In this document: one piece after another, positions 46,396 to 55,595 of the stretch
How positions within the stretch are numbered: position 1 is the stretch's first letter
Layout of the letters: each line of letters begins with the position of its first letter
Origin: Limnohabitans sp. WS1
Lineage (GTDB): Bacteria > Pseudomonadota > Gammaproteobacteria > Burkholderiales > Burkholderiaceae_C
NCBI RefSeq assembly: GCF_003063265.1
Contig: NZ_NERU01000007.1
Coordinates: 62,001 to 126,000, forward strand
Reading direction: 5' to 3'
Length of the DNA: 64,000 bases
Translations under genes and position numbers: made by a program
Notes under the pieces: model-generated
Databases searched by the model: none
Seen by the model: only the letters and a program-made list of their open reading frames with translations
What the model was told of the DNA's origin: nothing

Positions 46396-46803
46396 TCACG
46401 CGGCAATCACCGTCAGCAGTGTTTGACCATTCGCCACCAGTTTTTCGCCCTCAGCATCCACGGCAAACAAATCGCAGCTGGTGAACACCTGCGCTTTGCC
46501 CGGCTTGACCACCCGTGCCCGGGCAATGAACTTCTGCCCCACCGCAGGCCGCAAGCAGTTGACGGAAAAGTTGGCGGCCAACAAATTGGGGCCTGCCACG
46601 GTGCCCGCTGCGAAACCGCACGCGGTGTCGATCAGGGTGCCGATCAAGCCCGCATGCAAGAAGCCTGAATACTGCCCGACCTCTGGGCGCCAGGGCATCT
46701 GGATTTCCACAAAGCCGGGTTCTGCTACCGTCACTTCGATGCCACACCAGCGGTTGAATTCGGCCATGGCATTGATTTTTTTCAGCATCTCAAGTGGGCT
46801 CAT
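46396..46803 (-). CDS. PaaI-family hotdog thioesterase
   Basis: Protein of 135 residues with the hotdog fold: PWRPEVGQYSGFLHAGLIGT, LIDTACGFAAGTVAG, FSVNCLRPAVGQKFIARARV. Family members hydrolyse phenylacetyl- or acyl-CoA esters. It overlaps the MerR gene upstream by four bases (ATGA), so the two form an operon, and the regulator probably controls it. Confidence 0.85.
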   Translation of the reverse strand: MSPLEMLKKINAMAEFNRWCGIEVTVAEPGFVEIQMPWRPEVGQYSGFLHAGLIGTLIDTACGFAAGTVAGPNLLAANFSVNCLRPAVGQKFIARARVVKPGKAQVFTSCDLFAVDAEGEKLVANGQTLLTVIAA

Positions 46804-47159
46804 TTCATTCTCCTTTGTTGAGTTTCAAACCACCCGATGTGGTCCATCAGTTTTTTGCGAAGTGCTTGTTGCTCGGTCATGAGTTGGTCAATCTCGGCTA
46901 CGCGCACCAAGATCGCATCGATCATGTCTTGCGCTGACAATTTGCCCGTTTTGAAGCGCGGCAAATACTCGGCGATGAAGGCCAGCGAAAAACCCATCTC
47001 CCGGGACATGGCGATGAAAACCACATGCCGGACCGTTTTCTCGTCGTAATCGCGGTAGCCGTTGGACAAGCGCTGGCTCGCAATAAGGCCTGCTTCTTCG
47101 TATCGCCGCAATCGATGCACCGACACTTGCGTTTTGGCCGAGAGTTCTGAAATGCGCAT
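46800..47159 (-). CDS. MerR-family transcriptional regulator
   Basis: Regulator of 119 residues: the winged HTH MRISELSAKTQVSVHRLRRY, EEAGLIASQRLSNGYRDYDE, and a helical dimerisation tail. There are no metal-binding Cys residues, so it is not a classical metal sensor. It precedes the thioesterase with an ATGA overlap. Confidence 0.87.
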   Translation of the reverse strand: MRISELSAKTQVSVHRLRRYEEAGLIASQRLSNGYRDYDEKTVRHVVFIAMSREMGFSLAFIAEYLPRFKTGKLSAQDMIDAILVRVAEIDQLMTEQQALRKKLMDHIGWFETQQRRMK

Positions 47160-47478
47160 GAATTCAGTCTAGCAACGCTCGCACAGCGCCAAGGTTTTCA
47201 GAGATGACACATGAGCGACAACACCTGAAATCTGAAACCACGTCAGTTTGGAGTGGCCTGCACCAGCAGCCTATTGATTCAGCCCTGTGAAGTTTTCAAT
47301 GCTCAAAGATGTTGTAGGTCGGCGATCAAAGACCACGACATGGGTCTGTGCCGAAGCTGCCAAACGTTGGACTCTTCGAGTGCAGACCTACAAGATGACA
47401 TGCCTCACACATTTCAAACTTCAGCGTGCCAGATCAATAGGCCACCGTGAGGTCACAAAATTCAAGCAGACAAGCACC
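47160..47478. other. 319-base gene-free stretch
   Basis: No coding sequence is supported between the MerR and Fic genes, which point away from it and into it respectively on the minus strand. The only structure seen is a 9-bp inverted repeat, TTGTAGGTC (47312-47320) and GACCTACAA (47385-47393), separated by 64 bases. It could be a degraded gene or a small RNA; nothing identifies either. Confidence 0.4.
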
Positions 47479-48228
47479 TCACCCCTCCAAGCCCAACACA
47501 TGCCAATAGGGCGCAAAGCCCTCGCGCACGCTGTCGGTCACCAGCACCATGAAGTCACGTACATCGCCCGTCACATGGGCTTTGTCCAGCGCCTCGTAAT
47601 AGGCCAGTCGTTTTTCCACCGGCAGCACGATGGCCGGAAAGCCCGCTTTGAGCAATTCGAGATTGAGCAAGAGACGAGCTGTGCGGCCATTGCCGTCGAC
47701 AAAAGGGTGAATCTTCACGAAATCCACATGCAAGCGTGCCGCCCGCTCCACCGGGTGAATTTGCCCAGCTTGGGTGTCGTACCAATTCAGCAAGGCCGCC
47801 ATCTGCTCTGGCACTGCCAGCATGTCTGGCGGCACATGGCGCGCACCCGCAATCGTCACGTTCAGCTGGCGATAACGGCCCGCATTGTCATCATCAATCT
47901 GCTTGAGGACCAGGCGATGCAGATTGCGAATTTGCCACTCGCTCAAAGGCTCAGCCCGGCGCACCACGTCTTCCACATACAAAATCGCGTCGCGGTGGTT
48001 GATCGCCTCGAAATGCTCGCGCAGCAACTTGCCACCCACCGTGATGCCTTCGAGCACCACCTTCGTTTCCATCAAGGTCAGATTGTTGCCTTCAATGGCG
48101 TTGGAGTGGTAGGTCCAACGCAACACCAATTGTTCGTGCAAATTGCGCAGCGCCGCAGGCGGCAATGGACGCAGTTCATCGAGCCGGGCTTTCAGCGCGT
48201 CCAGGTCGGCAAAGTCACTCAGGTTCAT
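47479..48228 (-). CDS. Fic-domain AMPylase with N-terminal self-inhibitory motif (class II)
   Basis: Protein of 249 residues. The active-site motif HPFVDGNGRTAR is at 174-185. A class II inhibitory motif, SNAIEG at 42-47, lies before it, so the enzyme is predicted to block its own AMP transfer until released. Targets are unknown; related proteins AMPylate gyrase or other host proteins. There is no separate antitoxin gene, and none is needed because of the built-in inhibition. The start at 48228 matches relatives. Confidence 0.86.
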   Translation of the reverse strand: MNLSDFADLDALKARLDELRPLPPAALRNLHEQLVLRWTYHSNAIEGNNLTLMETKVVLEGITVGGKLLREHFEAINHRDAILYVEDVVRRAEPLSEWQIRNLHRLVLKQIDDDNAGRYRQLNVTIAGARHVPPDMLAVPEQMAALLNWYDTQAGQIHPVERAARLHVDFVKIHPFVDGNGRTARLLLNLELLKAGFPAIVLPVEKRLAYYEALDKAHVTGDVRDFMVLVTDSVREGFAPYWHVLGLEG

Positions 48229-48373
48229 GTGAAATCTATCAAGGCGGGCAAGGTCAAAGTCGGTGGATGCACCCTTAAACGTGCATGCGTCAATTATGGA
48301 CGCCTCAGTTGCTTTAGGTGATAAGCCACCGCACCCGGCTGGTGTACAAAACACCCTTCTTCTGGAGCGCCCC

Positions 48374-49549
48374 ATGACCCCACACCCCGCTTTGCCCCAC
48401 GCCCGACCCGCCGACGTTGGCCTGTGCCCTGACCGCACGCAGCGGCTGATGGACGTGCTGCGCCGCGAAGTGGACAGCGGCAGGCTGCCGGGCGCAGTCG
48501 CCATGATCGCCCGACGCGGCCAAATCGCCTTGTTTGAAGCTGTAGGCCAGCAAGACCCTGCCACGGGCACGCCCATGCAAACCGACAGCATTTTCCGCAT
48601 CTATTCGATGACCAAGCCGGTGGTGTCGGTGGCGGTGTTGATGCTGGTCGAGCGCGGCCAGTTGCTGTTGAGTGATCCGGTCAGCCATTGCTTGCCCGAG
48701 TTTGCGAATCAGCAAGTGGCCACGGCCAACGGGCTGGAGCCCGTCAAGCAAGCCGCCACGGTGCAAGACCTGCTGCGCCACACGGCCGGGTTGACCTATG
48801 AATTTCTGGGCACATCGCCCGTGCAGCAGCAATACGGCCAAGTGAAGATCGCCTCGCGCGAACGCACCAACGCCGAGTTTTCGCAGACGCTGGCGGCCAT
48901 GCCTTTGCAGTTTCAGCCCGGCAGCGTGTGGGCCTACAGCCGCGCCACCGATGTGCTGGGCAGGCTGGTCGAGGTGGTCAGCGGGCAAAGCTTGGGCGCG
49001 TTCCTGCAAGCCGAAATTTTTGACCCACTGGGCATGGTGGACACGGGCTTTGCCGTGCCACCCGATCAGCAGCACCGCATTGCCGAGCCCTTTGCACACG
49101 ACCCCGATGGCGGCGTGCCGATGAAGGTTTTGGAGCCCCGCCAAGTGCCCGCCATGGAGGGCGGGGGCGGCGGGCTGATGTCCACCGCCATGGACTACAC
49201 CCGCTTTTTGCAATGCCTGCGCAACCGGGGTGAGCTGGGCGGCGTGCGTTTGCTGGGCCCGCACACGGTGGACTTCATGACCACCGACCACTTGGGAAGC
49301 ATCCCGGCCGATGGCACCTTGCTGCCACCCGGCCATGGTTTTGGCCTCGGCTTTGCGGTGCGCACCCACCTGGGCCTGTCGCCCGTGCCCGGCTCGGTGG
49401 GCCTGTATTACTGGGGCGGCATCGCAGGCACCACCTTCTTTGTGGACCCGGTGCTGGACATGTACGCCATGTTGATGGTCCAAGCACCCAACCAGCGGGA
49501 CTACTACCGCCCCCTGTTCAGGGACTTGGTGTACGCGGCATTGGTGTGA
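48374..49549 (+). CDS. Serine hydrolase, beta-lactamase class C/esterase family
   Basis: Protein of 391 residues with SxxK (IYSMTKPVVS), YxN-like tyrosine (WAYSRATD) and a C-terminal segment (GLYYWGGIAGTTFFVDP) in place of KTG. This is the EstB/penicillin-binding-like esterase group rather than a true beta-lactamase. No signal peptide is evident. The ATG at 48374 has GGAG upstream; a longer frame to 48263 has no homology. Confidence 0.83.
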   Translation: MTPHPALPHARPADVGLCPDRTQRLMDVLRREVDSGRLPGAVAMIARRGQIALFEAVGQQDPATGTPMQTDSIFRIYSMTKPVVSVAVLMLVERGQLLLSDPVSHCLPEFANQQVATANGLEPVKQAATVQDLLRHTAGLTYEFLGTSPVQQQYGQVKIASRERTNAEFSQTLAAMPLQFQPGSVWAYSRATDVLGRLVEVVSGQSLGAFLQAEIFDPLGMVDTGFAVPPDQQHRIAEPFAHDPDGGVPMKVLEPRQVPAMEGGGGGLMSTAMDYTRFLQCLRNRGELGGVRLLGPHTVDFMTTDHLGSIPADGTLLPPGHGFGLGFAVRTHLGLSPVPGSVGLYYWGGIAGTTFFVDPVLDMYAMLMVQAPNQRDYYRPLFRDLVYAALV

Positions 49550-49617
49550 GTCAACCCGGGCAGCCCTGCCCTACCCGTGAGAGCGGCATTTGTGCCGTGA
49601 TGGGCCATCCAAGACCT

Positions 49618-50193
49618 TCAACGACAAAACGCTGCGACAGCTCGCGGGTAAATCAGGTGTTCTTGGGACAAAACACGGGCTGCCAGCGTATCTGCCGTGT
49701 CATCGGCCAGCACCGGAACCACGGCCTGCGCCAGTATGGGCCCATGGTCCAGATCGGCTGTGACTTGGTGCACCGTGGCTCCGGCAAATTGGCAACCGGC
49801 GTCAATGGCCCGCTGGTGCGTGTTCAGCCCCGGAAAAGCAGGCAACAAAGAGGGGTGAATGTTGAGCAAGCGCCCGGCATAGTGCGCCACAAAACCCGGT
49901 GTCAAGATGCGCATGAAACCCGCCAACACCACCAGACTGGGCGAGAACTGGTCAATCTGAGCCATCAAGGCTGCATCAAACGCCTCACGACTGGCAAACG
50001 CCTTGTGGTCCAGCACGGCCGTGGTCACGCCTTGCGCTTGAGCCAAGACCAGGCCTTGGGCATCGGCCTTGTTGCTGATCACGGCGGCCACCCGCAACTT
50101 CAAGCGTTCAGCCCATCGCTCCTGCTCGGCAGCACGCAAGATGGCCCCCATGTTGGAGCCCGAGCCGGAAATCAAAATGACAATGTTTTTCAT
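49618..50193 (-). CDS. purN: Phosphoribosylglycinamide formyltransferase
   Basis: Third step of purine synthesis, 191 residues. The start is MKNIVILISGSGSNMGAILR; GFMRILTPGFV and NIHPSLLPAFPGLNTHQRAI (with the catalytic Asn-His) and TVHQVTADLDHGPILAQ (Asp) complete the site. The open frame reads further upstream, but homology begins at the ATG at 50193. It is divergent from the acyl-CoA dehydrogenase operon. Confidence 0.95.
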   Translation of the reverse strand: MKNIVILISGSGSNMGAILRAAEQERWAERLKLRVAAVISNKADAQGLVLAQAQGVTTAVLDHKAFASREAFDAALMAQIDQFSPSLVVLAGFMRILTPGFVAHYAGRLLNIHPSLLPAFPGLNTHQRAIDAGCQFAGATVHQVTADLDHGPILAQAVVPVLADDTADTLAARVLSQEHLIYPRAVAAFCR

Positions 50194-50347
50194 GAGAGGG
50201 GGAATTATCCCAGCACACCCCCTGCAAACCCTTGTTTGTCGCTCCAAGGACATGGGCAAGCGCCTGCTGCGTGATAAAAAGCACGATCGTTTGATTTTGT
50301 TTGCACAGCGCTTCAAATAACACTGACCCCAACGGAGAATTACCCCC

Positions 50348-51529
50348 ATGGATTTGGCATTTACCCCCGACGAACTCGCGTTCCGCGACGAGATCCGCAC
50401 CTGGGTCAAGGACAACTTGCCCGCTGATATTTCGCAAAAAGTGCACAACGCCATGCGCCTGACCCGCGAAGACCTGCAGCGCTGGGCCAAGATTTTGGGC
50501 AAAAAAGGCTGGCTGGGTTGGGGCTGGCCCACACAGTTTGGCGGCCCGGGCTGGACTGCCGTGCAAAAGCATTTGTTTGAAGAAGAATGCGCCCTGGCCG
50601 GTGCCCCCCGCGTGGTGCCTTTTGGCCCGGTGATGGTGGCCCCAGTCATCATGGCCTTTGGCAATGCCGAACAGCAACAACGCTTTTTGCCTGGTATCGC
50701 CAGCGGCGAAGTCTGGTGGAGCCAGGGCTACAGCGAGCCGGGCTCTGGCTCGGACTTGGCGTCCCTCAAAACCCGCGCCGAGCGTGTGGGCGACAAATAC
50801 ATCGTCAACGGCCAGAAAACCTGGACCACTCTGGGCCAATACGGCGAGTGGATCTTCTGCCTGGTGCGCACCAGCACCGAAGGTAAACCCCAAACCGGCA
50901 TCTCGTTCTTGTTGATCGACATGAAGTCGCCCGGCATCACCGTGCGCCCCATCAAACTGCTCGACGGCGAGTGCGAAGTCAACGAAGTCTGGTTTGACAA
51001 CGTCGAAGTGCCCGCTGAGAACCTGATTGGCGAAGAAAACAAGGGCTGGAACTATGCCAAGCACCTGCTGGCCCACGAGCGCACCAACATCGCCGACGTG
51101 AACCGCGCCAAGCGCGAGTTGGAGCGCCTGAAGCGCATTGCCAAAGCCGAAGGCGTGTACGACGACCTGCGCTTCCGCGACGAAATCGCCAAGCTCGAAG
51201 TCGACATCGTCGCGCTGGAAATGCTGGTGCTGCGTGTTTTGTCGGCCGAAAAGTCCGGCAAAAACTCGCTCGACATCGCCGGTCTCCTGAAGATCAAGGG
51301 CAGCGAAATCCAGCAGCGCTACACCGAGCTGATGATGCAGGCCGCTGGCCCCTTCGCCCTGCCCTTCATCTTCGAAGCCATGGACGCCGGCTGGCAAGGC
51401 AACTTCCCTGGTGGTGTGGTGGCCAACGCGCCCCTGGCCGCCAACTACTTCAACATGCGCAAGACCACCATTTACGGCGGCAGCAACGAAGTGCAACGCA
51501 ACATCGTCGCCCAGACAGTTCTGGGTTAA
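50348..51529 (+). CDS. Acyl-CoA dehydrogenase (alpha-type of a heteromeric pair)
   Basis: FAD enzyme of 393 residues: SEPGSGSDLASLKT is the FAD/substrate loop, GQKTWTTLGQYGEWI the middle domain, and TIYGGSNEVQRNIVAQTVLG the C-terminal helix. In MCAD-type enzymes this last motif carries the catalytic Glu (YEG); here it is Gly, as in heteromeric acyl-CoA dehydrogenases where the base lies elsewhere. The ribosome site is CGGAGAAT. It is followed after 10 bases by a second, divergent copy, so the two may form one heterotetramer for fatty-acid, steroid or aromatic side-chain oxidation. Confidence 0.88.
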   Translation: MDLAFTPDELAFRDEIRTWVKDNLPADISQKVHNAMRLTREDLQRWAKILGKKGWLGWGWPTQFGGPGWTAVQKHLFEEECALAGAPRVVPFGPVMVAPVIMAFGNAEQQQRFLPGIASGEVWWSQGYSEPGSGSDLASLKTRAERVGDKYIVNGQKTWTTLGQYGEWIFCLVRTSTEGKPQTGISFLLIDMKSPGITVRPIKLLDGECEVNEVWFDNVEVPAENLIGEENKGWNYAKHLLAHERTNIADVNRAKRELERLKRIAKAEGVYDDLRFRDEIAKLEVDIVALEMLVLRVLSAEKSGKNSLDIAGLLKIKGSEIQQRYTELMMQAAGPFALPFIFEAMDAGWQGNFPGGVVANAPLAANYFNMRKTTIYGGSNEVQRNIVAQTVLG

Positions 51530-51539
51530 GGAGACACAC

Positions 51540-52655
51540 ATGGATTTCGATTTTTCTGACGACCAAGAACAACTGCGCGACGCGGTGCGCAAATGGGTGG
51601 ACAAGGGCTATGACTTTGACCGCCGCCGCGCCATCGTCGCTGCGGGCGGTTTTGACCGCGCCGCTTACGGCGAAATGGCCGAACTGGGCCTCACGGGCCT
51701 TTACGTGAGCGAAGAGCACGGCGGTATGGGCATGGGCCCGACCGAAGCCATGGTCACCATGGAAGAACTCGGGCGCGGCATCGTGCTCGAGCCCCTGACC
51801 CAAACGCTGATCTGCAGCGCCACACTGCAAACACACGCCTCCGCCGAGTTGCAAGCCGCTTGGCTGCCGCGCATGGCGGCAGGCGAAGCCATCGTGGTGC
51901 TGGCGCAGCAAGAGCGCGGTGCCCGTTACCAATTGGGCCGATGCGCCGCCCAGGCCAGCGAGTCTGGCGGCGCTTGGACCGTGAGCGGCACCAAGAGCGT
52001 GGTGGCCGTGGGCGACCAAGCCGACGCTTTTGTGGTGCCCGCCACCGTGAATGGCCAGATCGCCCTGTTTTTGGTCGAGCGCAGCACCAGCGGCGTGAGC
52101 ACCCAGGCCTACATCACACAAGACGGTTCACGCGCCGCCGAAGTGATGCTGGACAATGCCTCGGCCCAACTGATCACCCTGAACGGCCTGACCGCCTTGG
52201 AAGAAGCCGTGGACATCGGCATTGCCTGCACCTGCGCCGAAGCCGTGGGCGTGATGGACAAGACCTTGGCCATCACCGTGTACTACATGAACACGCGCAA
52301 GCAGTTCGGCGTGAACATCGCCAGCTTCCAGGCCCTGCGCCACCGCGTGGCCGACATGAAGATGCAGTTGGAGCTGGGCCGCTCGATGAGCTACTACGCC
52401 AGCTTGAAGCTGCACGCCCCTGCCGACGAACGCCGCCGCGCCTTGGCCCGTGCCAAGTACCAGCTGGGCGTGTCCATGCGCTTCATCGGCCAGCAAGCGG
52501 TGCAGCTGCACGGCGGCATTGCCGTCACCGACGAGTACATCGTGAGCCACTACTTCAAGAAGTTGACGCAGCTGGACATGACCTTTGGCGACACCTTGCA
52601 CCAACTGGGCGAAGTTTCGGCCCGCATGCAAGACACGGCAGGCGTGTTCGCCTGA
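51540..52655 (+). CDS. Acyl-CoA dehydrogenase (beta-type of a heteromeric pair)
   Basis: Protein of 371 residues with the acyl-CoA dehydrogenase fold but weak motifs: AELGLTGLYVSEEHGGMGMG, GTKSVVAVGDQADAFVVPA, RKQFGVNIASFQALRHRVAD, QLHGGIAVTDEYIVSHYFKK. FAD-binding residues are partly missing, typical of the partner subunit in alpha-beta enzymes. The start at 51540 has AAGGAG upstream and lies 10 bases after the first gene. Confidence 0.85.
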   Translation: MDFDFSDDQEQLRDAVRKWVDKGYDFDRRRAIVAAGGFDRAAYGEMAELGLTGLYVSEEHGGMGMGPTEAMVTMEELGRGIVLEPLTQTLICSATLQTHASAELQAAWLPRMAAGEAIVVLAQQERGARYQLGRCAAQASESGGAWTVSGTKSVVAVGDQADAFVVPATVNGQIALFLVERSTSGVSTQAYITQDGSRAAEVMLDNASAQLITLNGLTALEEAVDIGIACTCAEAVGVMDKTLAITVYYMNTRKQFGVNIASFQALRHRVADMKMQLELGRSMSYYASLKLHAPADERRRALARAKYQLGVSMRFIGQQAVQLHGGIAVTDEYIVSHYFKKLTQLDMTFGDTLHQLGEVSARMQDTAGVFA

Positions 52656-52672
52656 GTCGGTCACCCGCTTTG

Positions 52673-52696
52673 ATGCTCCGACCCAGGTCGGAGCAT
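52673..52696. terminator. Hairpin between the acyl-CoA dehydrogenase operon and the ligase gene
   Basis: A perfect 10-bp stem, ATGCTCCGAC/GTCGGAGCAT with loop CCAG, follows the second acyl-CoA dehydrogenase stop by 17 bases and precedes the converging ligase stop. The T-run is weak on both sides. Likely a shared terminator. Confidence 0.6.
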
Positions 52697-52699
52697 TGT

Positions 52700-53686
52700 T
52701 CATTCCGGGTCACGCACACGCACAAAACTGGCAAATCGGGGCAATCCTGAAGGCGTGCGGTCTTGGTAGCGGTAGGTCACCCAAGCCCCCACGGGCGGTG
52801 GGTCACGGCGCAGGGCGTCACTCAAGCCCGAACCCAAAGCAAATCGCTGGCCTTGGGGGGTCTCCAAAAGCAAGGCCCCCGTTTGGTTTGACAACCGCCC
52901 TTTGCCTGTTTGATGTCCCACCACCAAACCCTCTTCATCCAAGTCGGGTTTGAACTTGTACAAAGCATCGGTTCGCCCGGATTGCCACAAGGCATCGGCA
53001 CGGTGCAGCATCAAACCTTCACCCCCTTGACGCACGGTATCGGCCAGCAAGCTTTGCAAATCCTGCGGGTCCTTGACTGTTTGATGGGCCACCGGCATCA
53101 ACCAAGGCACACGGGCTGCCGCCAACGCAGACTGCAGCCCACGCACCCTTTCTGCATAAGCCGCGATGTGCCTTGGGGCATCGAAAACCAGGTACTTCAC
53201 AGCACGCCAGGCCTCGTCGTTCGGCACCGCTTGACGCACCACACCGGAGAGTCGGTCAAAAGTGCCGCGCCCCATCCACAACTCACCGTCCAAGGACTGC
53301 CGGGGCAAGGCCGATGTGAACCAAACCGGGGCCGCGATGGGGCGGCCGCTGCGAAAGCGCAAGACCTGGCCATCCCACACGGCTCGCACACCGTCGAATT
53401 TTTCACTCACCAAAAAACCATGGGGCGACCGCGTAGGCGACCAAACAAGGGCGAGTTGCACCTCCTTGACGGCGGCTGTGGGTCGGTCAGGAGAAGCGGC
53501 CTGTGCCCCCACAGTGGGCAGCCACCACGCCCCAAAGACGCAGGCCATCAAGGCTTGACGGCGGTCAACCCGTGATGGTGCTGACCCATGTTGCAAGTGG
53601 GCACCGAGATGAGAATCCTGGCCCTTGTGAAACGGTGGACTGAACCCTGAATGCGCCAAAGAGGGCACAAATTGACGTCTTTGCAT
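52700..53686 (-). CDS. ATP-dependent DNA ligase with N-terminal export signal (LigE-like)
   Basis: Single-domain ligase of 328 residues. The adenylation motif is EKFDGVRA (Lys96), with DGELWMG, EGLMLH and KFKPDLDEEGLVV as later motifs; a C-terminal OB part follows. Before the catalytic core is a long n-region with a twin-arginine-type segment (Arg42-Arg43), a hydrophobic run and an AQA cleavage site near 61-63. This predicts export to the periplasm, as reported for LigE-type ligases of other proteobacteria that take up DNA. The start at 53686 has AGGAG upstream. Confidence 0.82.
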   Translation of the reverse strand: MQRRQFVPSLAHSGFSPPFHKGQDSHLGAHLQHGSAPSRVDRRQALMACVFGAWWLPTVGAQAASPDRPTAAVKEVQLALVWSPTRSPHGFLVSEKFDGVRAVWDGQVLRFRSGRPIAAPVWFTSALPRQSLDGELWMGRGTFDRLSGVVRQAVPNDEAWRAVKYLVFDAPRHIAAYAERVRGLQSALAAARVPWLMPVAHQTVKDPQDLQSLLADTVRQGGEGLMLHRADALWQSGRTDALYKFKPDLDEEGLVVGHQTGKGRLSNQTGALLLETPQGQRFALGSGLSDALRRDPPPVGAWVTYRYQDRTPSGLPRFASFVRVRDPE

Positions 53687-53795
53687 GCTGTCTCTCCTGA
53701 ATACCACCAGATCATGAAATGATACCTTTGGTATTCAAAAAATAGGCAAAGATTTTTCGCATTGGGCCAGCTTGTTTGGCCCTGCCCCACAACAC

Positions 53796-54365
53796 TCAAA
53801 CCATCAAACGTGAACTCTTGGGCACATGCGCCATCAAAAACGCCATCTGGTCACTCAGGATGCGGCGGTTGCGCAAGATGAAGTCTTCCCACAGGCTGGG
53901 CACATAGGGGGCGTACAGCAAAGGCATATGGGCTTGCTCGGGCGTACGGCTGCTTTTGCGGTGATTGCATGAGCGGCAAGCTGTCACCACATTCATCCAG
54001 TGGTCAGGGCCGTTTTGGCACAGGGGCACGATGTGTTCACGGGTCAGCACTGACTCGTGAAAATGCCCCCCGCAATAGGCACACACATTGCGATCGCGCA
54101 CAAACAACTTGGGGTTGGTCAAACCCGAGCGCATGTCAAAGGGGTTGATGCGGGGCACCCCCTGGGTGCCAATGATGCTGTTGACGGTGATGATGGATTG
54201 CTGGCCAGTGAGCGCGTTGTGTCCGCCATGGAACACGGCCACCTGCTGGCCCGCTTCCCAGCGCACCTCGTCCGCTGCGTAATGGGTGACGGCTTGCTCC
54301 AGTGTGATCCACGATTGCGGCAAGCCTTGGGCCGAGAGTTTCAAAACCTTCACAGACGCCTCCAT
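53796..54365 (-). CDS. HNH endonuclease family protein
   Basis: Protein of 189 residues. The HNH/zinc core is CAYCGGHFHESVLTREHIVP and CRSCNHRKSSRTPEQA, preceded by an N-terminal domain (LKLSAQGLPQSWITLEQAVT) seen in a widespread beta-proteobacterial group. It ends ILSDQMAFLMAHVPKSSRLM. The role of these stand-alone HNH proteins is unknown. It is divergent from ribF. Confidence 0.87.
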   Translation of the reverse strand: MEASVKVLKLSAQGLPQSWITLEQAVTHYAADEVRWEAGQQVAVFHGGHNALTGQQSIITVNSIIGTQGVPRINPFDMRSGLTNPKLFVRDRNVCAYCGGHFHESVLTREHIVPLCQNGPDHWMNVVTACRSCNHRKSSRTPEQAHMPLLYAPYVPSLWEDFILRNRRILSDQMAFLMAHVPKSSRLMV

Positions 54366-54535
54366 CCAACAGTTTAAAAAACCACTGACACGAAAAGTTC
54401 CGTCTCGATCGCTCCTCATGCCTTGGAGAGCAAGGATGAAGGGATCGGGCTCGGTCACAATATACCCTCTTACATTGACAAATCCGTGAAAGCTGGCGCT
54501 TGGGCCCAGCGCACAGGCAGGACATGAGCAGCGAC

Positions 54536-55573
54536 ATGAAGGTTTTCCGAGGCTTCCACCACCCCGACTTGGCTCCCGCCTGTGCCCTGACCATTGGCAA
54601 CTTTGACGGCGTGCACCGCGGGCACCAGGCCATGCTGGCCCTCTTGCGCAGCGAAGCCGCACACCGGGGTGTGCCCAGCTGCGTCATGACCTTCGAGCCC
54701 CACCCGCGCGACTACTTTGCCAAGGCCCTGAACAAGCCCGAGTTGGCCCCGGCCCGCATCGCCACGCTGCGCGACAAACTGCAAGAACTCGAGCGCTGCG
54801 GCGTCGACCAAGTGGTGGTGCTGCCCTTTGATGCCCGTCTGGCCAGCCAGTCACCCGAAGACTTCATCCAGCAAGTGCTGGTGCAGGGCCTGGGCGTGCG
54901 CTATGTGCTGGTGGGCGACGATTTCCGCTTTGGCGCGAAACGCGCGGGCGACTACGCCATGCTCGACGCTGCAGGCCAAAACCTGGGCTTTGATGTGGCA
55001 CGCATGAACAGCTACGAGGTGCACGGCCTGCGCGTGTCCAGCTCGGCCGTGCGCGATGCGCTGGCCAAAGGCGACCTGCCAGCGGTGCAGGCCCTGCTCG
55101 GCCGCCCCTACAGCATCAGCGGCCATGTGGTGCACGGGCGCAAGCTGGGCCGAGAGTTGGCGGCAACGGCCGAAGGCGCGGGCGACGGCTTTCGCACCCT
55201 GAATTTGCGTTTTTCGCACTGGAAACCCGCCGCCAGCGGCATCTTTGTGGTGCAGGTGCATGGCCTGGCCGATCAGCCCTTGAAGGGCGTGGCCAACTTG
55301 GGCATACGCCCCTCGCTCGACCCGAATGACGTCAACGGCGGGCGTGTGCTGCTGGAGACCCATGCCTTCGACTGGCCAGCCCAACTGGGGGTCGAGGGGG
55401 GCTACGGTAAAATCATTCGGGTGGAATTGCTGCATAAATTACACGACGAACTCAAATACGACGGTCTGGACGCCCTGACAAAGGGCATCGCCAAAGACTG
55501 CGACGACGCACAGGCGTGGTTTGCTTCGCGCCATGGTGAAACCAGCCGCCAAACCACCCGCGACCGAATTTGA
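54536..55573 (+). CDS. ribF: Bifunctional riboflavin kinase/FAD synthetase
   Basis: Makes FMN and FAD from riboflavin, about 345 residues. The N-terminal nucleotidyltransferase domain has [14 protein letters not shown] and the C-terminal flavokinase domain [20 protein letters not shown] and [11 protein letters not shown]. The ATG at 54524 is another possible start. It is followed by ileS and lspA in the usual order, separated by a 131-base gap holding a repeat element. Confidence 0.95.
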   Translation: MKVFRGFHHPDLAPACALTIGNFDGVHRGHQAMLALLRSEAAHRGVPSCVMTFEPHPRDYFAKALNKPELAPARIATLRDKLQELERCGVDQVVVLPFDARLASQSPEDFIQQVLVQGLGVRYVLVGDDFRFGAKRAGDYAMLDAAGQNLGFDVARMNSYEVHGLRVSSSAVRDALAKGDLPAVQALLGRPYSISGHVVHGRKLGRELAATAEGAGDGFRTLNLRFSHWKPAASGIFVVQVHGLADQPLKGVANLGIRPSLDPNDVNGGRVLLETHAFDWPAQLGVEGGYGKIIRVELLHKLHDELKYDGLDALTKGIAKDCDDAQAWFASRHGETSRQTTRDRI

Positions 55574-55595
55574 CGCTCCGGCCCTCGTTTGCCGC

